Assembly (NCBI RefSeq): GCF_003751445.1
Contig: NZ_RJUU01000001.1
Location: forward strand, 2,423,001 to 2,487,000
Source of the DNA: Streptomyces sp. 840.1
GTDB taxonomy: Bacteria > Actinomycetota > Actinomycetes > Streptomycetales > Streptomycetaceae
Length of the DNA: 64,000 bases
Direction: 5' to 3'
Shown: positions 1 to 8,935 of the stretch, in pieces
Numbering within the stretch: position 1 is the first letter of the stretch
How the letters are laid out: each line of letters opens with the position of its first letter
Program-made: the position numbers and the translations under genes
The notes under the pieces: generated by a model
Database searches by the model: none
Told to the model about the DNA's origin: nothing
The model's input: the letters and a program-made list of their open reading frames with translations, nothing else

Positions 1-1325
1 GCGTTGCCGATCCGGGCCAGCGGGCCGGTGCCGGCGGGGCGCGACGCCGCGTAGGTGTCGCAGACGTACGGGGTCTGCCAGCGCTGCAGGGGGTGGACCC
101 GGGCCGGTCCGGCGTCGGGGCCCTCGACCGGGTCCCGCAGGAGTACGAGCGTCCCGTCGTCGAGCAGGGCGTGGCCCCGGCCCTGAAGTGGCGTCTCCAC
201 CTCCTGGCGGATCACGTTGTAGGACAGCAGCAGGCTGCGGCCGTCCTCCCGGGAGCGGAACGCGTACAGCACGTCCTCGCCGTTGGGGGAGCGGACGGCC
301 CCTTCGAAGACCGGCCCGGTCAGCGGCTGCGCGATGTCGAAGGTCTTGGCCGCGCCTGTGGTCAGGTAAAAGCCGCCGGGGAAGATGATCCCCTGGTCCT
401 CGGGGAGCCGGTGGCAGGACGGGCCGATGCCGTCCAGCCGCAGCACGGTGCCGAGGAGCGAGTTGAACACCAGGTGGCGGGCGGCCTCCTCCTTGTACGG
501 CCGGATCCGGAGCAGCACCAGCGGGCCCAGCTCCGCGTACTCGACCTCGGCGTCGGCGAGCGACTGGAGCGGTTCGGTGACCGGCTCCCGGTAGATCCCG
601 TCCGGGGTGTCCGTGTCGTTGACGGTCTTGACGGTGAGGCTGCCGCCGAGGGTGTCGACGTACAGCCGGGCCTCGCCGCCGTCGCCCGTCGCGCCGATCG
701 CGATGTGCGGGTGCCGGCCCGCGACGTGGGCCTCGCGGCCGGCCGGGGTCCAGGTGAAGTCGTGCGACGGCGGGAAGACGTGGTCGCGCTCGCCCCGGGC
801 GTCGAGGAACGCGCCGGGCGAGCCGTCGGCGTCGAGCGCCCAGCGCAGGACGCGGATGTCCTCGGCGCTCTCGCCGGTCCGGAACACCGCGAGGAGCCGG
901 CCGTCGGTACGGCGCAGCCGCAGCAGCCGGGCGTCACGGTAGTAGCGGTGCAGCCCGTCGAACTCGCGGACGAACGCCTCGTCGGTGAGCAGCGGATCGG
1001 TGCCGGGGGCCAGCTCGGCGTCGTACAGCGCGAGTACGTCGTCGACGGCGGGCTCGTCGCGCCGGCCGGGACCGCGTTCGAAGCCGAACAGCAGGTGGCC
1101 GCCGACCGCGACGAGGTCGCGGGGGGTGGAGGGCTGCCCGGTACGGATCTGCTCGGCGCCGAGCAGCCGCAGCCCGGTGGAGCCGAACTCCTCGGTGCGG
1201 CGGGAGTTGAGCGCCTCGGCGCGGCGGGTGAGCTCCGCGGCCTGGCCGGCGAGCCGCCGCCGCAGCACGTCGTAGGCCCCGGCCTCCACGGGGCCGCCCG
1301 GGGGCGGCGGGGTTCCGGTGTCCAT
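1..1325 (-). CDS. DNA repair ATPase, N-terminal part (runs off window)
   Basis: The first 441 residues are visible; the C-terminus lies beyond the window start. The sequence from MDTGTPPPPGG onward, with a short helical segment (LTRRAEALNSRRTEEFGS) and then a long beta-rich region, resembles the N-terminal domain (DUF3686 type) of the very long 'DNA repair ATPase' proteins of Streptomyces. The AAA motor that would prove this is not in view. ATG 1325 is preceded by AAGGAG about ten bases upstream. It follows the flotillin gene in the same direction after 264 bases of repeat-rich DNA, so it may be the third gene of the YqiJ-flotillin operon or a separate unit. Flotillin next to a DNA repair ATPase is, from memory, a recurring Streptomyces arrangement. 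The actual role is unknown. Confidence 0.72.
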   Translation of the reverse strand, partial: MDTGTPPPPGGPVEAGAYDVLRRRLAGQAAELTRRAEALNSRRTEEFGSTGLRLLGAEQIRTGQPSTPRDLVAVGGHLLFGFERGPGRRDEPAVDDVLALYDAELAPGTDPLLTDEAFVREFDGLHRYYRDARLLRLRRTDGRLLAVFRTGESAEDIRVLRWALDADGSPGAFLDARGERDHVFPPSHDFTWTPAGREAHVAGRHPHIAIGATGDGGEARLYVDTLGGSLTVKTVNDTDTPDGIYREPVTEPLQSLADAEVEYAELGPLVLLRIRPYKEEAARHLVFNSLLGTVLRLDGIGPSCHRLPEDQGIIFPGGFYLTTGAAKTFDIAQPLTGPVFEGAVRSPNGEDVLYAFRSREDGRSLLLSYNVIRQEVETPLQGRGHALLDDGTLVLLRDPVEGPDAGPARVHPLQRWQTPYVCDTYAASRPAGTGPLARIGN

Positions 1326-1385
1326 GCGGTGCGGCTCCTTACGGGGTGGGCGGATGTACGGCACGGCGCCCGGGGCGCGGGCGTT

Positions 1386-1566
1386 GTCCTCAATCGCCGG
1401 ACGGGCTCGAACTGCCCTGACGGGGCTTGAACTGCCCTGACGGGCTTGAACTGGGCGGGGGACAGGAGCCATATCCAGCCCGTCCGGCGATTGAGGACGG
1501 ACGGTGCCCGGGTGGGCGGTCACTGGACGGGCCGGGTTCGTCCCAGCCCGTCCGGCGATTGAGGAC
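1386..1566. repeat. Three copies of a 22-bp intergenic repeat
   Basis: The 22-base element AGCCCGTCCGGCGATTGAGG+AC is present at 1477-1498 and 1545-1566, and in inverted orientation at 1386-1407. All three copies are identical over the 22 bases. Between copies, 1411-1450 holds a direct repeat based on AACTGCCCTGACGGG. Elements of this type are scattered between genes in Streptomyces genomes; inverted pairs can fold into long hairpins. Here they separate the flotillin gene from the DNA repair ATPase gene and could attenuate read-through. Confidence 0.85.
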
Positions 1567-1589
1567 AGGGCCTCGCTCCGGTGGTGCGG

Positions 1590-3701
1590 CTACGCCACCG
1601 GCGTACCGTTGCGGGCGGCGGGGCCCGGGATCCGGACATCGCCCAGGCTCATGTCCGCGAGCCCCAGCTCCCGCGCGTGGTCCAGGAGCCGGCGGACCTG
1701 CTCCGCCCCCGCGCCCCCGCCCCCCGGCGCCGCCATCATCCGCATCAGCAGCGCCGACACCGTCAGGTTCTGCACATCGCCCGAGGACACCGAGCCCAGC
1801 ACCTTCGTCAGGTCGTCCGTGAACGAGGACGTGCCGTTCAGCCACGGCCCCGCGAGCGCCTTCGCCGTGTCCGAGTTGCCGACGAAGCCGTCGAGGCTCT
1901 TGCCCATGGAGATGGACGAGACCAGCCGGTCGAAGAAGACCGACTCCCCGCCGACGATGTCGATGTCCGCGTTCTCCAGCCCGGCCGACACGATCGTCGC
2001 CTGCGCCTCCGCGACCTGCCGCTGCACGTCGAGACCGGCGAGCCGGATCTCCTTCTCCGCCGCCAGCCGCAGCCGGTACTCCTCGTGGCCGCGCGACGCG
2101 TCGTCCAGCGCCGCCATCGCGGCCGCCTTGTCTGTGAGCCCCGCCGCCTCGGCCTTCAGCTTCTCGCCGATCATCGCCGCGTCCGCCGTCGCCTGGGCCT
2201 GCGTACCCTCCGCCGCGGCCAGCGCCTTGAGCCGCGCGCCCTCCGCCTCGGCCCTGAGCCGGGCGGACGTGGCCTCGGCCTCGGCCAGGCCCGTCTTCTC
2301 GATGACCTCGGCGGCCGCGTCCCGTACCTGCACGTCCGCGAGACCGGCCGCAGCCGACTCCGCCTGGACACCCTCGGCCATCCGCAGCTTCGCGCGGGCG
2401 TCCAGATCCGCGGTCTTCAGCCGGGCCTCCGCGAGCGTGAGCTGCTCGGCGGCCCGGTGGGTGGCGGCGGCCTCGGCGGCCTCCGCCGCCTTGATGTCCT
2501 TGACCAGCTGCTCCTGCGCCTCCGCCTCGGCGGCGATGATGACGGACTTGCGGGTGCGCTCGGACTCCTCGACCGACCGCAGCGTCTTGATCGACTCCTC
2601 CTGCTCGGCGACCGTACGGTCCACCGCGATCCGCTCCCGGATCACGTCCGCGACGTCGCGGCGCTCGGCCTCGACCTCCTTCGTCGCGGCGATCCGGTTC
2701 AGCTCGGTCTGCCGCTCGCGCCCGATGACCTCGATCATCCGGTCCTTCTCGATGCGCTCGTTCTCCACCGCGATGACGCGCTCGCGGTTCTTCTGCGCGA
2801 CCGCGATCTCCCGCGCCTGGTTCTCCCGCTGGATGCCGAGCTGCTCCTCGGTCCGGATGAACGCGCCCTGTGCGCCGAGGCGTTCCTCCTCCTGGACCCG
2901 GGCGGTCACCGCCTCCTCGCGGGCCCGCAGCGTCTCGACCTCGCGGCGCTGCTTGATCTCGGCCTCGGCCTGCCGGCGCTCCAGCTCCAGGATGGTCTCC
3001 CGGGCGTCCACGTCCTGCCGGGTGATCTCCTTCTGCTCGGTGCGCTGGTACTCGTTGGTGCGCACGTGCTCGATCGCGGTGAGCTCGGTGATCTTCCGGA
3101 TGCCCTGCGCGTCGAGGATGTTGGCGCCGTCGAGCTGCGTCATCGGCGTCTGCTCGAGGAAGTCGATCGCGGCGTCGTCGAGGTGGTAGCCGTTCAGATC
3201 GGTGCCGATGACGCGGATGATCCGGTCCCGGAACTCCTCGCGCTTGGTGTACAGGTCGACGAAGTCCAGCTGCTTGCCGACGGTCTTGAGCGCCTCGGAG
3301 AACTTCGCGGCGAAGAACTCCTGGATCGCGACCTTGTCGCTGGCCCGCTCCGTCCCGATGGCCTGGGCGACCTTGATGACGTCCTCGACGGTCTTGTTGA
3401 CCCTTACGAAGAACGTGATGTGGATGTCGGCGCGGATGTTGTCCTGGCAGATCAGGCCCTCGCGCCCGGTGCGCCGGATCTCGATGGTCTTCACCGAGAT
3501 GTCCATCGACTCGGCCTTGTGCAGCACCGGCAGGACGACGGCACCGGTGAAGGTCACGTCGACCTTTTTGGTCTTGGAGATGATCAGGGCCTTGCCCTGC
3601 TCGACCTTGCGGAAGAGCCGGGTGACGATCAGCAGCAGGGCGATCGCGATGAGCAGGACCACGGCGATGAGCAGGCCGAGGCCCAAGGAGATGGCTTCCA
3701 T
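1590..3701 (-). CDS. Flotillin-family SPFH protein (long form)
   Basis: A 703-residue membrane scaffold protein. Residues 1-27 (MEAISLGLGLLIAVVLLIAI) form one N-terminal membrane segment, followed by the SPFH/band-7 domain to about residue 200, then a long Ala/Glu/Arg-rich coiled coil (about 210-540) with many EAE and AEA heptads, and a C-terminal tail with LLMRMMAAPGGGGAG. Flotillins oligomerise in ordered membrane domains and organise signalling and envelope proteins. It is longer than typical bacterial FloT (about 510 residues) and closer in plan to YqiK. ATG 3701 is chosen because it begins at the membrane segment; an upstream in-frame start would add about 20 residues with no homology. 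It lies 181 bases downstream of the YqiJ-like gene, the usual flotillin partner. A second, shorter flotillin is at 29468-30916. Confidence 0.93.
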   Translation of the reverse strand: MEAISLGLGLLIAVVLLIAIALLLIVTRLFRKVEQGKALIISKTKKVDVTFTGAVVLPVLHKAESMDISVKTIEIRRTGREGLICQDNIRADIHITFFVRVNKTVEDVIKVAQAIGTERASDKVAIQEFFAAKFSEALKTVGKQLDFVDLYTKREEFRDRIIRVIGTDLNGYHLDDAAIDFLEQTPMTQLDGANILDAQGIRKITELTAIEHVRTNEYQRTEQKEITRQDVDARETILELERRQAEAEIKQRREVETLRAREEAVTARVQEEERLGAQGAFIRTEEQLGIQRENQAREIAVAQKNRERVIAVENERIEKDRMIEVIGRERQTELNRIAATKEVEAERRDVADVIRERIAVDRTVAEQEESIKTLRSVEESERTRKSVIIAAEAEAQEQLVKDIKAAEAAEAAATHRAAEQLTLAEARLKTADLDARAKLRMAEGVQAESAAAGLADVQVRDAAAEVIEKTGLAEAEATSARLRAEAEGARLKALAAAEGTQAQATADAAMIGEKLKAEAAGLTDKAAAMAALDDASRGHEEYRLRLAAEKEIRLAGLDVQRQVAEAQATIVSAGLENADIDIVGGESVFFDRLVSSISMGKSLDGFVGNSDTAKALAGPWLNGTSSFTDDLTKVLGSVSSGDVQNLTVSALLMRMMAAPGGGGAGAEQVRRLLDHARELGLADMSLGDVRIPGPAARNGTPVA

Positions 3702-3882
3702 GACAGTCCTTGGCGGCTGGTGGTGCGGAAAATGAGAGGTGGGCGGGGCACGGCCCGGCACCCCGGCGAACGGGGCGGGCGGGCAGCGCGGACATGACGG
3801 GCGGCACGTACGCGCACCACGTTCATGCGGCGGGCACGGGCAGCGGGGCCGGGGCCGCGCGGGCGCGGCGGAGGCGTACGGC

Positions 3883-4542
3883 TCAGCCGGTGTGGCCGGG
3901 GGCCGTGCGCCGGCGCGTGGGCAGCGGTTTCGGTGGCCCCGGGTCGAGCGCCTTGTCGTACGGCGAGACCCAGAAGAACTCGCCCGCGTCGTCGTACGCG
4001 TACAGCAGCCCCGAACTCCCCGAGGTCAGCTCCGCGTCGGCGGGCCGCAACTGCCGCACCTGGACGATCGCGGTGGACCCGTCGGCCGCGGCGACCTCGG
4101 CCTGGCCGAAGTCCGGGCCGACCGAGCCGGTGCGGACCGTGCAGACCCGGCCCAGGAAGTCCTGGCGCGATGGCGGTGGCTGGTCCGGGAAGAAGCGGCG
4201 GAAGTGGTGCACGAGCACCCGCACCACCGCCCAGGCGATCAGCAGCGCGCCGACGAGGATGCCGAGCGCGAGCGCGGCCCGGGTGGTGCCGGTGAACGTG
4301 CTGCGGTGCAGCAGGACCGAACCGGTCAGGGAGGTGAACCAGGCGACGGTCACCATGACGGAGACCGAGACGGTGACCGGCACCCCGCCGACCCCCGCGA
4401 GATCGGCGTCCAGGTCGGCGTCGAAGGAGTGGTGGTCGGCCGCCCCGGCGAGTACGAGCAGCCAGAAGGCGATCACGACGACGAGCGCCGCGGCGAAGAG
4501 AACGGCCGGGAAGGACAACGTCGCCGTCAGGAACTCACTCAT
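3883..4542 (-). CDS. YqiJ/NfeD-like membrane protein with OB-fold
   Basis: A 219-residue protein. MSEFLTATLSFPAVLFAAAL starts an N-terminal membrane helix; two further hydrophobic segments follow (about 60-85 and 95-120), the last ending in a basic stretch VLVHHFRRFF. The C-terminal half (about 130-205) is beta-rich (GRVCTVRTGSVGPDFGQAEV) as in the OB-fold of YqiJ/NfeD proteins. These proteins are encoded beside flotillins and are thought to help anchor or regulate them. The gene precedes the flotillin gene in the same direction. The start ATG 4542 has GGGGG/GGAACC purines upstream. The Asp-rich stretch DADLDADLAG between helices is unusual. Upstream DNA contains a perfect hairpin (4613-4645) and an inverted repeat shared with the second such operon (4744-4762). 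Confidence 0.82.
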   Translation of the reverse strand: MSEFLTATLSFPAVLFAAALVVVIAFWLLVLAGAADHHSFDADLDADLAGVGGVPVTVSVSVMVTVAWFTSLTGSVLLHRSTFTGTTRAALALGILVGALLIAWAVVRVLVHHFRRFFPDQPPPSRQDFLGRVCTVRTGSVGPDFGQAEVAAADGSTAIVQVRQLRPADAELTSGSSGLLYAYDDAGEFFWVSPYDKALDPGPPKPLPTRRRTAPGHTG

Positions 4543-4612
4543 CGGTTCCACCCCCTGCCGTCCCGCCGGCAGGACTTGCCGGCGTCTGCGCGCGGTCCGG
4601 CGCCGGCCCAGG

Positions 4613-4645
4613 TGCTGCGGTACCGCCGTGAGCGGTACCGCAGCA
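4613..4645. other. Perfect 14-bp stem hairpin in 307-base intergenic region
   Basis: TGCTGCGGTACCGC (4613-4626) and its exact complement (4632-4645) flank the loop CGTGA. It lies 71 bases upstream of the YqiJ-like start and in its probable 5' untranslated region. No U-tract follows on either strand, so it could be an operator, an mRNA-stabilising 5' stem, or an attenuator. The rest of 4543-4849 shows no gene. Confidence 0.8.
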
Positions 4646-4743
4646 GCCGGGTGGTCCCCCGTCCCCCGTCGCACCCCCGTGTTTCCCCCGTGGTCCCCCG
4701 GTTGGTGCTGACCGGATCGTGCCATCCGGTGACCGGCCGTCGC

Positions 4744-4762
4744 ATTGCCGGAGTACGGCAAT
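4744..4762. promoter_or_regulatory. 7-5-7 inverted repeat, candidate operator (copy 1)
   Basis: ATTGCCG-GAGTA-CGGCAAT is a perfect dyad with 7-base arms. It stands 88 bases before the PucR start and 202 bases before the divergent YqiJ-like start. A second element of the same design, ACTGCCG-GGTTC-CGGCAGT, lies at 31587-31605 upstream of the other NfeD-flotillin operon; the following TTTCT is shared too. Autoregulation by PucR is a natural guess but not shown. Confidence 0.6.
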
Positions 4763-4849
4763 CTTTCTCTGTCCTTGATGCCGGGCACCGGCACTGGGCC
4801 GTATGCGTTGGGTAAATGTCAGCAACGAGTCAGAACTGGAGGCGGGCGC

Positions 4850-5935
4850 GTGCCTGAGCCGGAGATTCCCGATACCTTTCTGTACGGCTATGCCCAGATC
4901 CTGGGCGATGTGGCCGTCACCGGGAGGCGGCTCACCCGGGAGGAGCTGGAGATCCGCCGGGCCCTGGGCAGGCAGGCCGCCGAGGCCGGGCACCAGTTGC
5001 GCGCCCTGGTCCGGATGCATCTGGCCGAGACCCGTACCGCGTGGCCGTCCGCCGTCCCCGGCGCCACGGCGGCCGCGGTCGGGGCCGTCGCGGAGAGCGT
5101 GCTGGCAGCGGCGGAGCAGGCGGTCGACGCGTTCGCCGAGGGCTTCGAGCGGGCCCAGCGGCTCACCGTGCGGCGGGAGGAGGCGGCCCGCCGGGAGTTC
5201 ATCGACGACCTGCTGTACGGGCGCAGCGACCTGGGGCGGCTCGCGGAGCGGGCCACGCGCTTCGGGCTGCGGCTCTCGCGCGCCCACGCGGTGGCGGTGG
5301 CGGCGGGCCCGGACGCGTACACCGAGACGGACACCGTGCCGAGGCACGTGGAGTCGGCGCTGCTGGCCCGGTTCGGCGGCCGGAAGATCCTCATCACGAC
5401 GAAGGACGGCCGGCTGATCTGCATCGCGCCCGGCAGCCAGCCCGACGTCCTCAGGTACTTCGCCAAGCAGGCGCACGCCGCGACGGACGGCGGCCGGGTC
5501 GCCATCGGCCGTGCGCACCGGGGTCCGGGCGGCGTGGTCCAGTCGTACGACGAGGCGCTCGACGCGCTCGATCTCGCGGACCGGATGGGTCTGGACGATC
5601 CGGTGCTGTACTCCGCCGATCTGCTGGTCTACCCGGTGCTGACCCGGGACCGGCAGGCGATGTCCGATCTGGTGCGCAGCGAGCTGGGGCCGCTCCAGGA
5701 GGCGCGGGGCGGGGCGGAACCCCTGCTCAAGACGTTGTCCGTGTACTTCGAATCGGGCTGCGTCGCGGCCGAGACGGCCCGCCGGCTGGCGCTGAGCGTG
5801 CGCGCCCTCACCTACCGGCTGGAGCGGATCCACCAGCTGACCGGCTCCGACCCGTCCGATCCGATGCACCGCTACACGCTGCAGACGGCGGTGATCGGCG
5901 CCCGGCTGCTGGACTGGCCCGCGAAGGAGGTGTGA
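4850..5935 (+). CDS. PucR-family transcriptional regulator
   Basis: A 361-residue regulator. The N-terminal half is helical (VTGRRLTREELEIRRALGRQ); the middle (about 150-260) has the GGDEF-like fold of PucR/CdaR proteins with VAIGRAHRGPGGVVQSYDEA; the C-terminus carries the PucR helix-turn-helix (about 300-355) with LLKTLSVYFESGCVAAETAR and LSVRALTYRLERIHQLTGSD. GTG 4850 is preferred because GGAGGCG lies six bases upstream; a longer frame starting at 4745 has no ribosome site and would overlap the inverted repeat at 4744-4762. The effector is unknown. It is divergent from the YqiJ-flotillin operon, which suggests it controls that operon and itself. Confidence 0.88.
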   Translation: MPEPEIPDTFLYGYAQILGDVAVTGRRLTREELEIRRALGRQAAEAGHQLRALVRMHLAETRTAWPSAVPGATAAAVGAVAESVLAAAEQAVDAFAEGFERAQRLTVRREEAARREFIDDLLYGRSDLGRLAERATRFGLRLSRAHAVAVAAGPDAYTETDTVPRHVESALLARFGGRKILITTKDGRLICIAPGSQPDVLRYFAKQAHAATDGGRVAIGRAHRGPGGVVQSYDEALDALDLADRMGLDDPVLYSADLLVYPVLTRDRQAMSDLVRSELGPLQEARGGAEPLLKTLSVYFESGCVAAETARRLALSVRALTYRLERIHQLTGSDPSDPMHRYTLQTAVIGARLLDWPAKEV

Positions 5936-6200
5936 GCGCCGCCCTGCCCCGTCGCCCTGCCCCGCGCTCCGGTCGCCCCCCGTCGGCCGCCCGCGGCCCG
6001 CCCGCCGGAGGCTCCTTCCTCAGCTCCGGCGCCCGCCGCTCCTCTCCCTGCCGGTTCCCGGCAGAACGGGACCCGGCGAACTCTCCGCCTCCCTGCGGAC
6101 GGCCCCCGGCGACGCTCCCCGCATGCGGACGGGCCGACCTCCCCTTAGCGTGATCATTCGGGGGATTCCGGCGGTGTGCGCAACGAGGGAGATCCGCACC

Positions 6201-7697
6201 ATGGCCCGACACGCACGTCAGCCACGGGAACCTGCCGAGAACGCGGAGGGGCGCGGCTCGTCCCACCGGTGGTGGGTGCTGGGAGTGATCGGGCTCGCCC
6301 AGCTGATGGTGGTGCTCGACGCGACCATCGTGAACATCGCGCTGCCCTCCGCCCAGCAGGACCTCGGCTTCAGCGACGGCAACCGGCAGTGGATCGTGAC
6401 GGCGTACGCCCTCGCCTTCGGCTCGCTGCTGCTGCTCGGCGGCCGGATCGCGGACCTGGTCGGCCGCCGGTTGGTGTTCCTGACCGGACTGGTCGGCTTC
6501 GCGGTGGCCTCCGCGATCGGCGGCGCCGCCCCGAGCTTCGAGGTCCTGGTGCTGGCCCGCGCCCTCCAGGGCATGTTCGGCGCACTGCTGGCCCCGGCCG
6601 CGCTCTCCCTGCTCACCACGACGTTCACCGTTCCGAAGGAGCGGGCGAAGGCCTTCGGTATCTACGGGGCCATCGCGGGCGCGGGCGGCGCGGTGGGGCT
6701 GCTGCTCGGCGGAATCCTCACGGAGTACCTGGACTGGCGCTGGTGCCTGTACGTGAACCTGCTGTTCGCGTCCGTCGCCTTCGTCGGCGGCTGGCGGCTG
6801 CTCACCGGGGGCAGGCCCGCCGACCGCCCGAAGCTCGACATCCCGGGGACCGTGCTGGTCTCGGCGGGCCTCTTCTGCATCGTGTTCGGCTTCTCCAGGG
6901 CCGAGACGCATCCGTGGAGTTCACCGGACGTCTGGGTCTTCCTGGCGGCCGGTGTGGTACTCGTCGCGGCGTTCGCGTGGTGGCAGACCAGGGCCGCGCA
7001 CCCGCTGCTGCCGATGCGGGTGGTGCTCGACCGGGACCGGGGCGCGTCGTTCCTCGCCATGTTCATCTCCGGCGGCGGACTGTTCGGGGTGTTCCTGTTC
7101 CTCACGTACTTCCTGCAGAAGAGCCTGTTCTACTCGCCGGTCAGTACCGGTCTGGCGTTCCTGCCGATGATCGCCGTCATGATCCTGACGTCCGTGACGA
7201 CGACGAACGTCCTGGTGCCGAGGTTCGGCGCCAAGCCGATCGTGCCCCTCGGCATGGCCATCGCGGCGGGCGGCATGGTGTGGCTCACCACCCTGGACCT
7301 GAACAGCACCTATGCCGCCCATGTGCTGCCTCCGCTGCTCTGTCTGGGGCTCGGACTGGGCTCGATCTTCGCGACGGCGATGAACCTGGCCACCGCCGGG
7401 GTCTCCGCCCGGGACGCCGGGGTGGCCTCCGCGATGGTCAACACCAGCCAGCAGGTGGGCGGCTCCATCGGTACGGCGCTGCTGAACACCCTCGCCACCA
7501 GCGCGGCCACCAACTACCTGGTCGGCCGCCGCCCGACCCCGGCCGCGATCGCCCAGTCCCAGCTGGAGAGCTACTCCACCGCGTACTGGTGGTCCGCGGG
7601 CTTCTTCGTCGTCGGCTTCCTGGTCACGGTGATCCTCTACCGCCGGGGCGCACCGCACCCCCACCCGGTGGAGGAACCCGAACCCGCACGGGCCTGA
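6201..7697 (+). CDS. MFS transporter, DHA2 (14-TM) drug:H+ antiporter family
   Basis: A 498-residue exporter of the EmrB/QacA type. The start of helix 1 reads IGLAQLMVVLDATIVNIALP with the conserved D and IVNIALP; motif A is GGRIADLVGRRLVF after helix 2; helix 5 has the antiporter motif C region (GAIAGAGGAVGLLLGG); fourteen hydrophobic segments can be counted. It would sit in the cytoplasmic membrane and export a hydrophobic compound at the expense of the proton gradient. ATG 6201 follows GAGGGAG by ten bases. The 265 bases after pucR hold no other gene. It is convergent with the deazaflavin oxidoreductase; substrate unknown. Confidence 0.93.
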   Translation: MARHARQPREPAENAEGRGSSHRWWVLGVIGLAQLMVVLDATIVNIALPSAQQDLGFSDGNRQWIVTAYALAFGSLLLLGGRIADLVGRRLVFLTGLVGFAVASAIGGAAPSFEVLVLARALQGMFGALLAPAALSLLTTTFTVPKERAKAFGIYGAIAGAGGAVGLLLGGILTEYLDWRWCLYVNLLFASVAFVGGWRLLTGGRPADRPKLDIPGTVLVSAGLFCIVFGFSRAETHPWSSPDVWVFLAAGVVLVAAFAWWQTRAAHPLLPMRVVLDRDRGASFLAMFISGGGLFGVFLFLTYFLQKSLFYSPVSTGLAFLPMIAVMILTSVTTTNVLVPRFGAKPIVPLGMAIAAGGMVWLTTLDLNSTYAAHVLPPLLCLGLGLGSIFATAMNLATAGVSARDAGVASAMVNTSQQVGGSIGTALLNTLATSAATNYLVGRRPTPAAIAQSQLESYSTAYWWSAGFFVVGFLVTVILYRRGAPHPHPVEEPEPARA

Positions 7698-7713
7698 TCC
7701 CGGGCACCGGCCC

Positions 7714-8244
7714 TCAGCGGTCGCCGTCGCGGGCCTTCCGGGCGCCCTCGGTGAGGCGTACGAAGGGGATGGCCTCGCCGACGACCCGGTAGCCCTCCGC
7801 GCTGCCGTCGACCGTGAACCCCATGTACGCGCACAGCCGCCGGGCGGTCCGGGGGTGCCGGGGCGCGTACCGCTCCATCAGCTCGCCGCCCTCCGCGGCG
7901 AGCAACTCGTCCGCCGTCACCGCGTGGAACCGGCGGCCGATCTGCACGGTGGCCTGCGGCGTACGTTGCAGGTTGCGGTACCAGTCGGCGCCGGGCCCGA
8001 ATCCGGACGCCACGGTCCAGCTCCGGCGGCCGTCCACCGTCGCGGACTCGACGACCTCCACGACGGTCCGGCGCGGCTGCCCCGAGGTGCGCCCGGTGTG
8101 GACGAGCAGCAGCAGCCGTCCCCGGAACAGGGGGCCGAGCCCGGCCCGGAACATATGGACCGGGAGGCGGGCCGCGGTGCGCCGCCAGCCGGTCAGCGGT
8201 GCCGGGCGCCGGGGGTCGGACGAAGCTGCGGATTGATCTGTCAC
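7714..8244 (-). CDS. Nitroreductase-family deazaflavin-dependent oxidoreductase
   Basis: A 176-residue protein of the DUF385/Ddn type, which uses coenzyme F420. Characteristic parts are LLLLVHTGRTSGQPRRTVVE (about 47-66), the ASGFGPGADWYRNLQ motif and the C-terminal helix region ERYAPRHPRTARRLCAYMGF. Homologues reduce nitroimidazoles, quinones or unsaturated esters; the natural substrate here is unknown. GTG 8244 is chosen since homology begins soon after; the longer frame to 8310 would cross the inverted repeat at 8246-8260. The gene is divergent from the MarR gene, with that repeat directly in front of its start, so repression by MarR is likely. Confidence 0.88.
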   Translation of the reverse strand: MTDQSAASSDPRRPAPLTGWRRTAARLPVHMFRAGLGPLFRGRLLLLVHTGRTSGQPRRTVVEVVESATVDGRRSWTVASGFGPGADWYRNLQRTPQATVQIGRRFHAVTADELLAAEGGELMERYAPRHPRTARRLCAYMGFTVDGSAEGYRVVGEAIPFVRLTEGARKARDGDR

Positions 8245-8245
8245 T

Positions 8246-8260
8246 GTGCAAACGTTGCAC
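8246..8260. promoter_or_regulatory. Inverted repeat GTGCAA-ACG-TTGCAC, candidate MarR operator
   Basis: A perfect 6-3-6 dyad lies one base before the start codon of the oxidoreductase and 115 bases before the divergent MarR gene. MarR proteins bind short dyads of this kind in divergent promoters. A protein on this site would block translation-start-proximal transcription of the oxidoreductase, possibly of a leaderless mRNA. Confidence 0.6.
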
Positions 8261-8374
8261 AATCCAAAGATGTACGCCACCGTCACAGGCCGTGGATCGG
8301 GTCCCGGCACGACACCTTTCGGTCACGGCGCGGCCCGGGTTCGAGTACCACAGGCGGGCGCGGTACAAAGGGGC

Positions 8375-8926
8375 ATGGCCGCGCGCGAACAGGCATCTGG
8401 GAAACGACCGTCCGCCCCGGGCAGGGACGACGTCGACGCGGTGACGCGGGCGGTGCTGACCGCGTCGAGACTGCTGGTCGCCGTCTCCGCCCGGTCGCTG
8501 GCGGCGGTCGAGGACCGGGTGACGCTGCCGCAGTTCCGGCTGCTGGTGGTCCTGGCCACCCACGGGGACGCCAAGCTGGTCTCGCTGGCCGAGCGGCTGG
8601 GCGTCAATCCGTCGACCGCGATGCGCATGCTGGACCGGCTGATCGTCGCCGGTCTGGCCGAGCGGCAGGTCAACCCGGCCAACCGCAGGGAGACCGCACT
8701 GCGGGTCACGCCGGAGGGGCTCCAGCTGGTCGAGGACGTCACGGCCGGCCGCCGCCACGAGATCGCCGCGATCGTCGAACGCCTCGCGCCGGAGCAGCGG
8801 TCCGCGCTGATCGATGCGCTGACGGCGTTCACCGCGGCGGGCGGCGAGCCGGCCGTTCCGGGGGGCGGCGCGGACGCGTACCCGCTGGGGTGGCTGCCCG
8901 ACCTCCCCGCCACCCAGGACGGCTGA
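8375..8926 (+). CDS. MarR-family transcriptional regulator
   Basis: A 183-residue winged-helix repressor. DDVDAVTRAVLTASRLLVAV begins the dimerisation helix; LPQFRLLVVLATHGDAKLVS is helix 2; LAERLGVNPSTAMRMLDRLI is the recognition helix-turn-helix; the wing has NPANRRETALRVTPEG, matching the DxRxxxLxLT pattern of the family. ATG 8375 is taken as start since upstream codons to 8246 (GPGTTPFGHGAARVRV) are not MarR-like; AAAGGGG lies a few bases before it. It is divergent from the F420-type oxidoreductase, which is the likely target together with itself. Confidence 0.9.
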   Translation: MAAREQASGKRPSAPGRDDVDAVTRAVLTASRLLVAVSARSLAAVEDRVTLPQFRLLVVLATHGDAKLVSLAERLGVNPSTAMRMLDRLIVAGLAERQVNPANRRETALRVTPEGLQLVEDVTAGRRHEIAAIVERLAPEQRSALIDALTAFTAAGGEPAVPGGGADAYPLGWLPDLPATQDG

Positions 8927-8935
8927 CCGTCACGC

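Noticed and set aside
93..1430. Long open frame on the plus strand over the repair ATPase gene
   Set aside because: It is the antisense shadow of the minus-strand gene; its translation is Gly/Val/Arg-rich without any family motif.
1390..3807. 805-codon minus-strand frame overlapping the flotillin gene
   Set aside because: It is another frame of the same strand; its product is Arg/Gly-rich and lacks structure, while the flotillin frame has clear domains.
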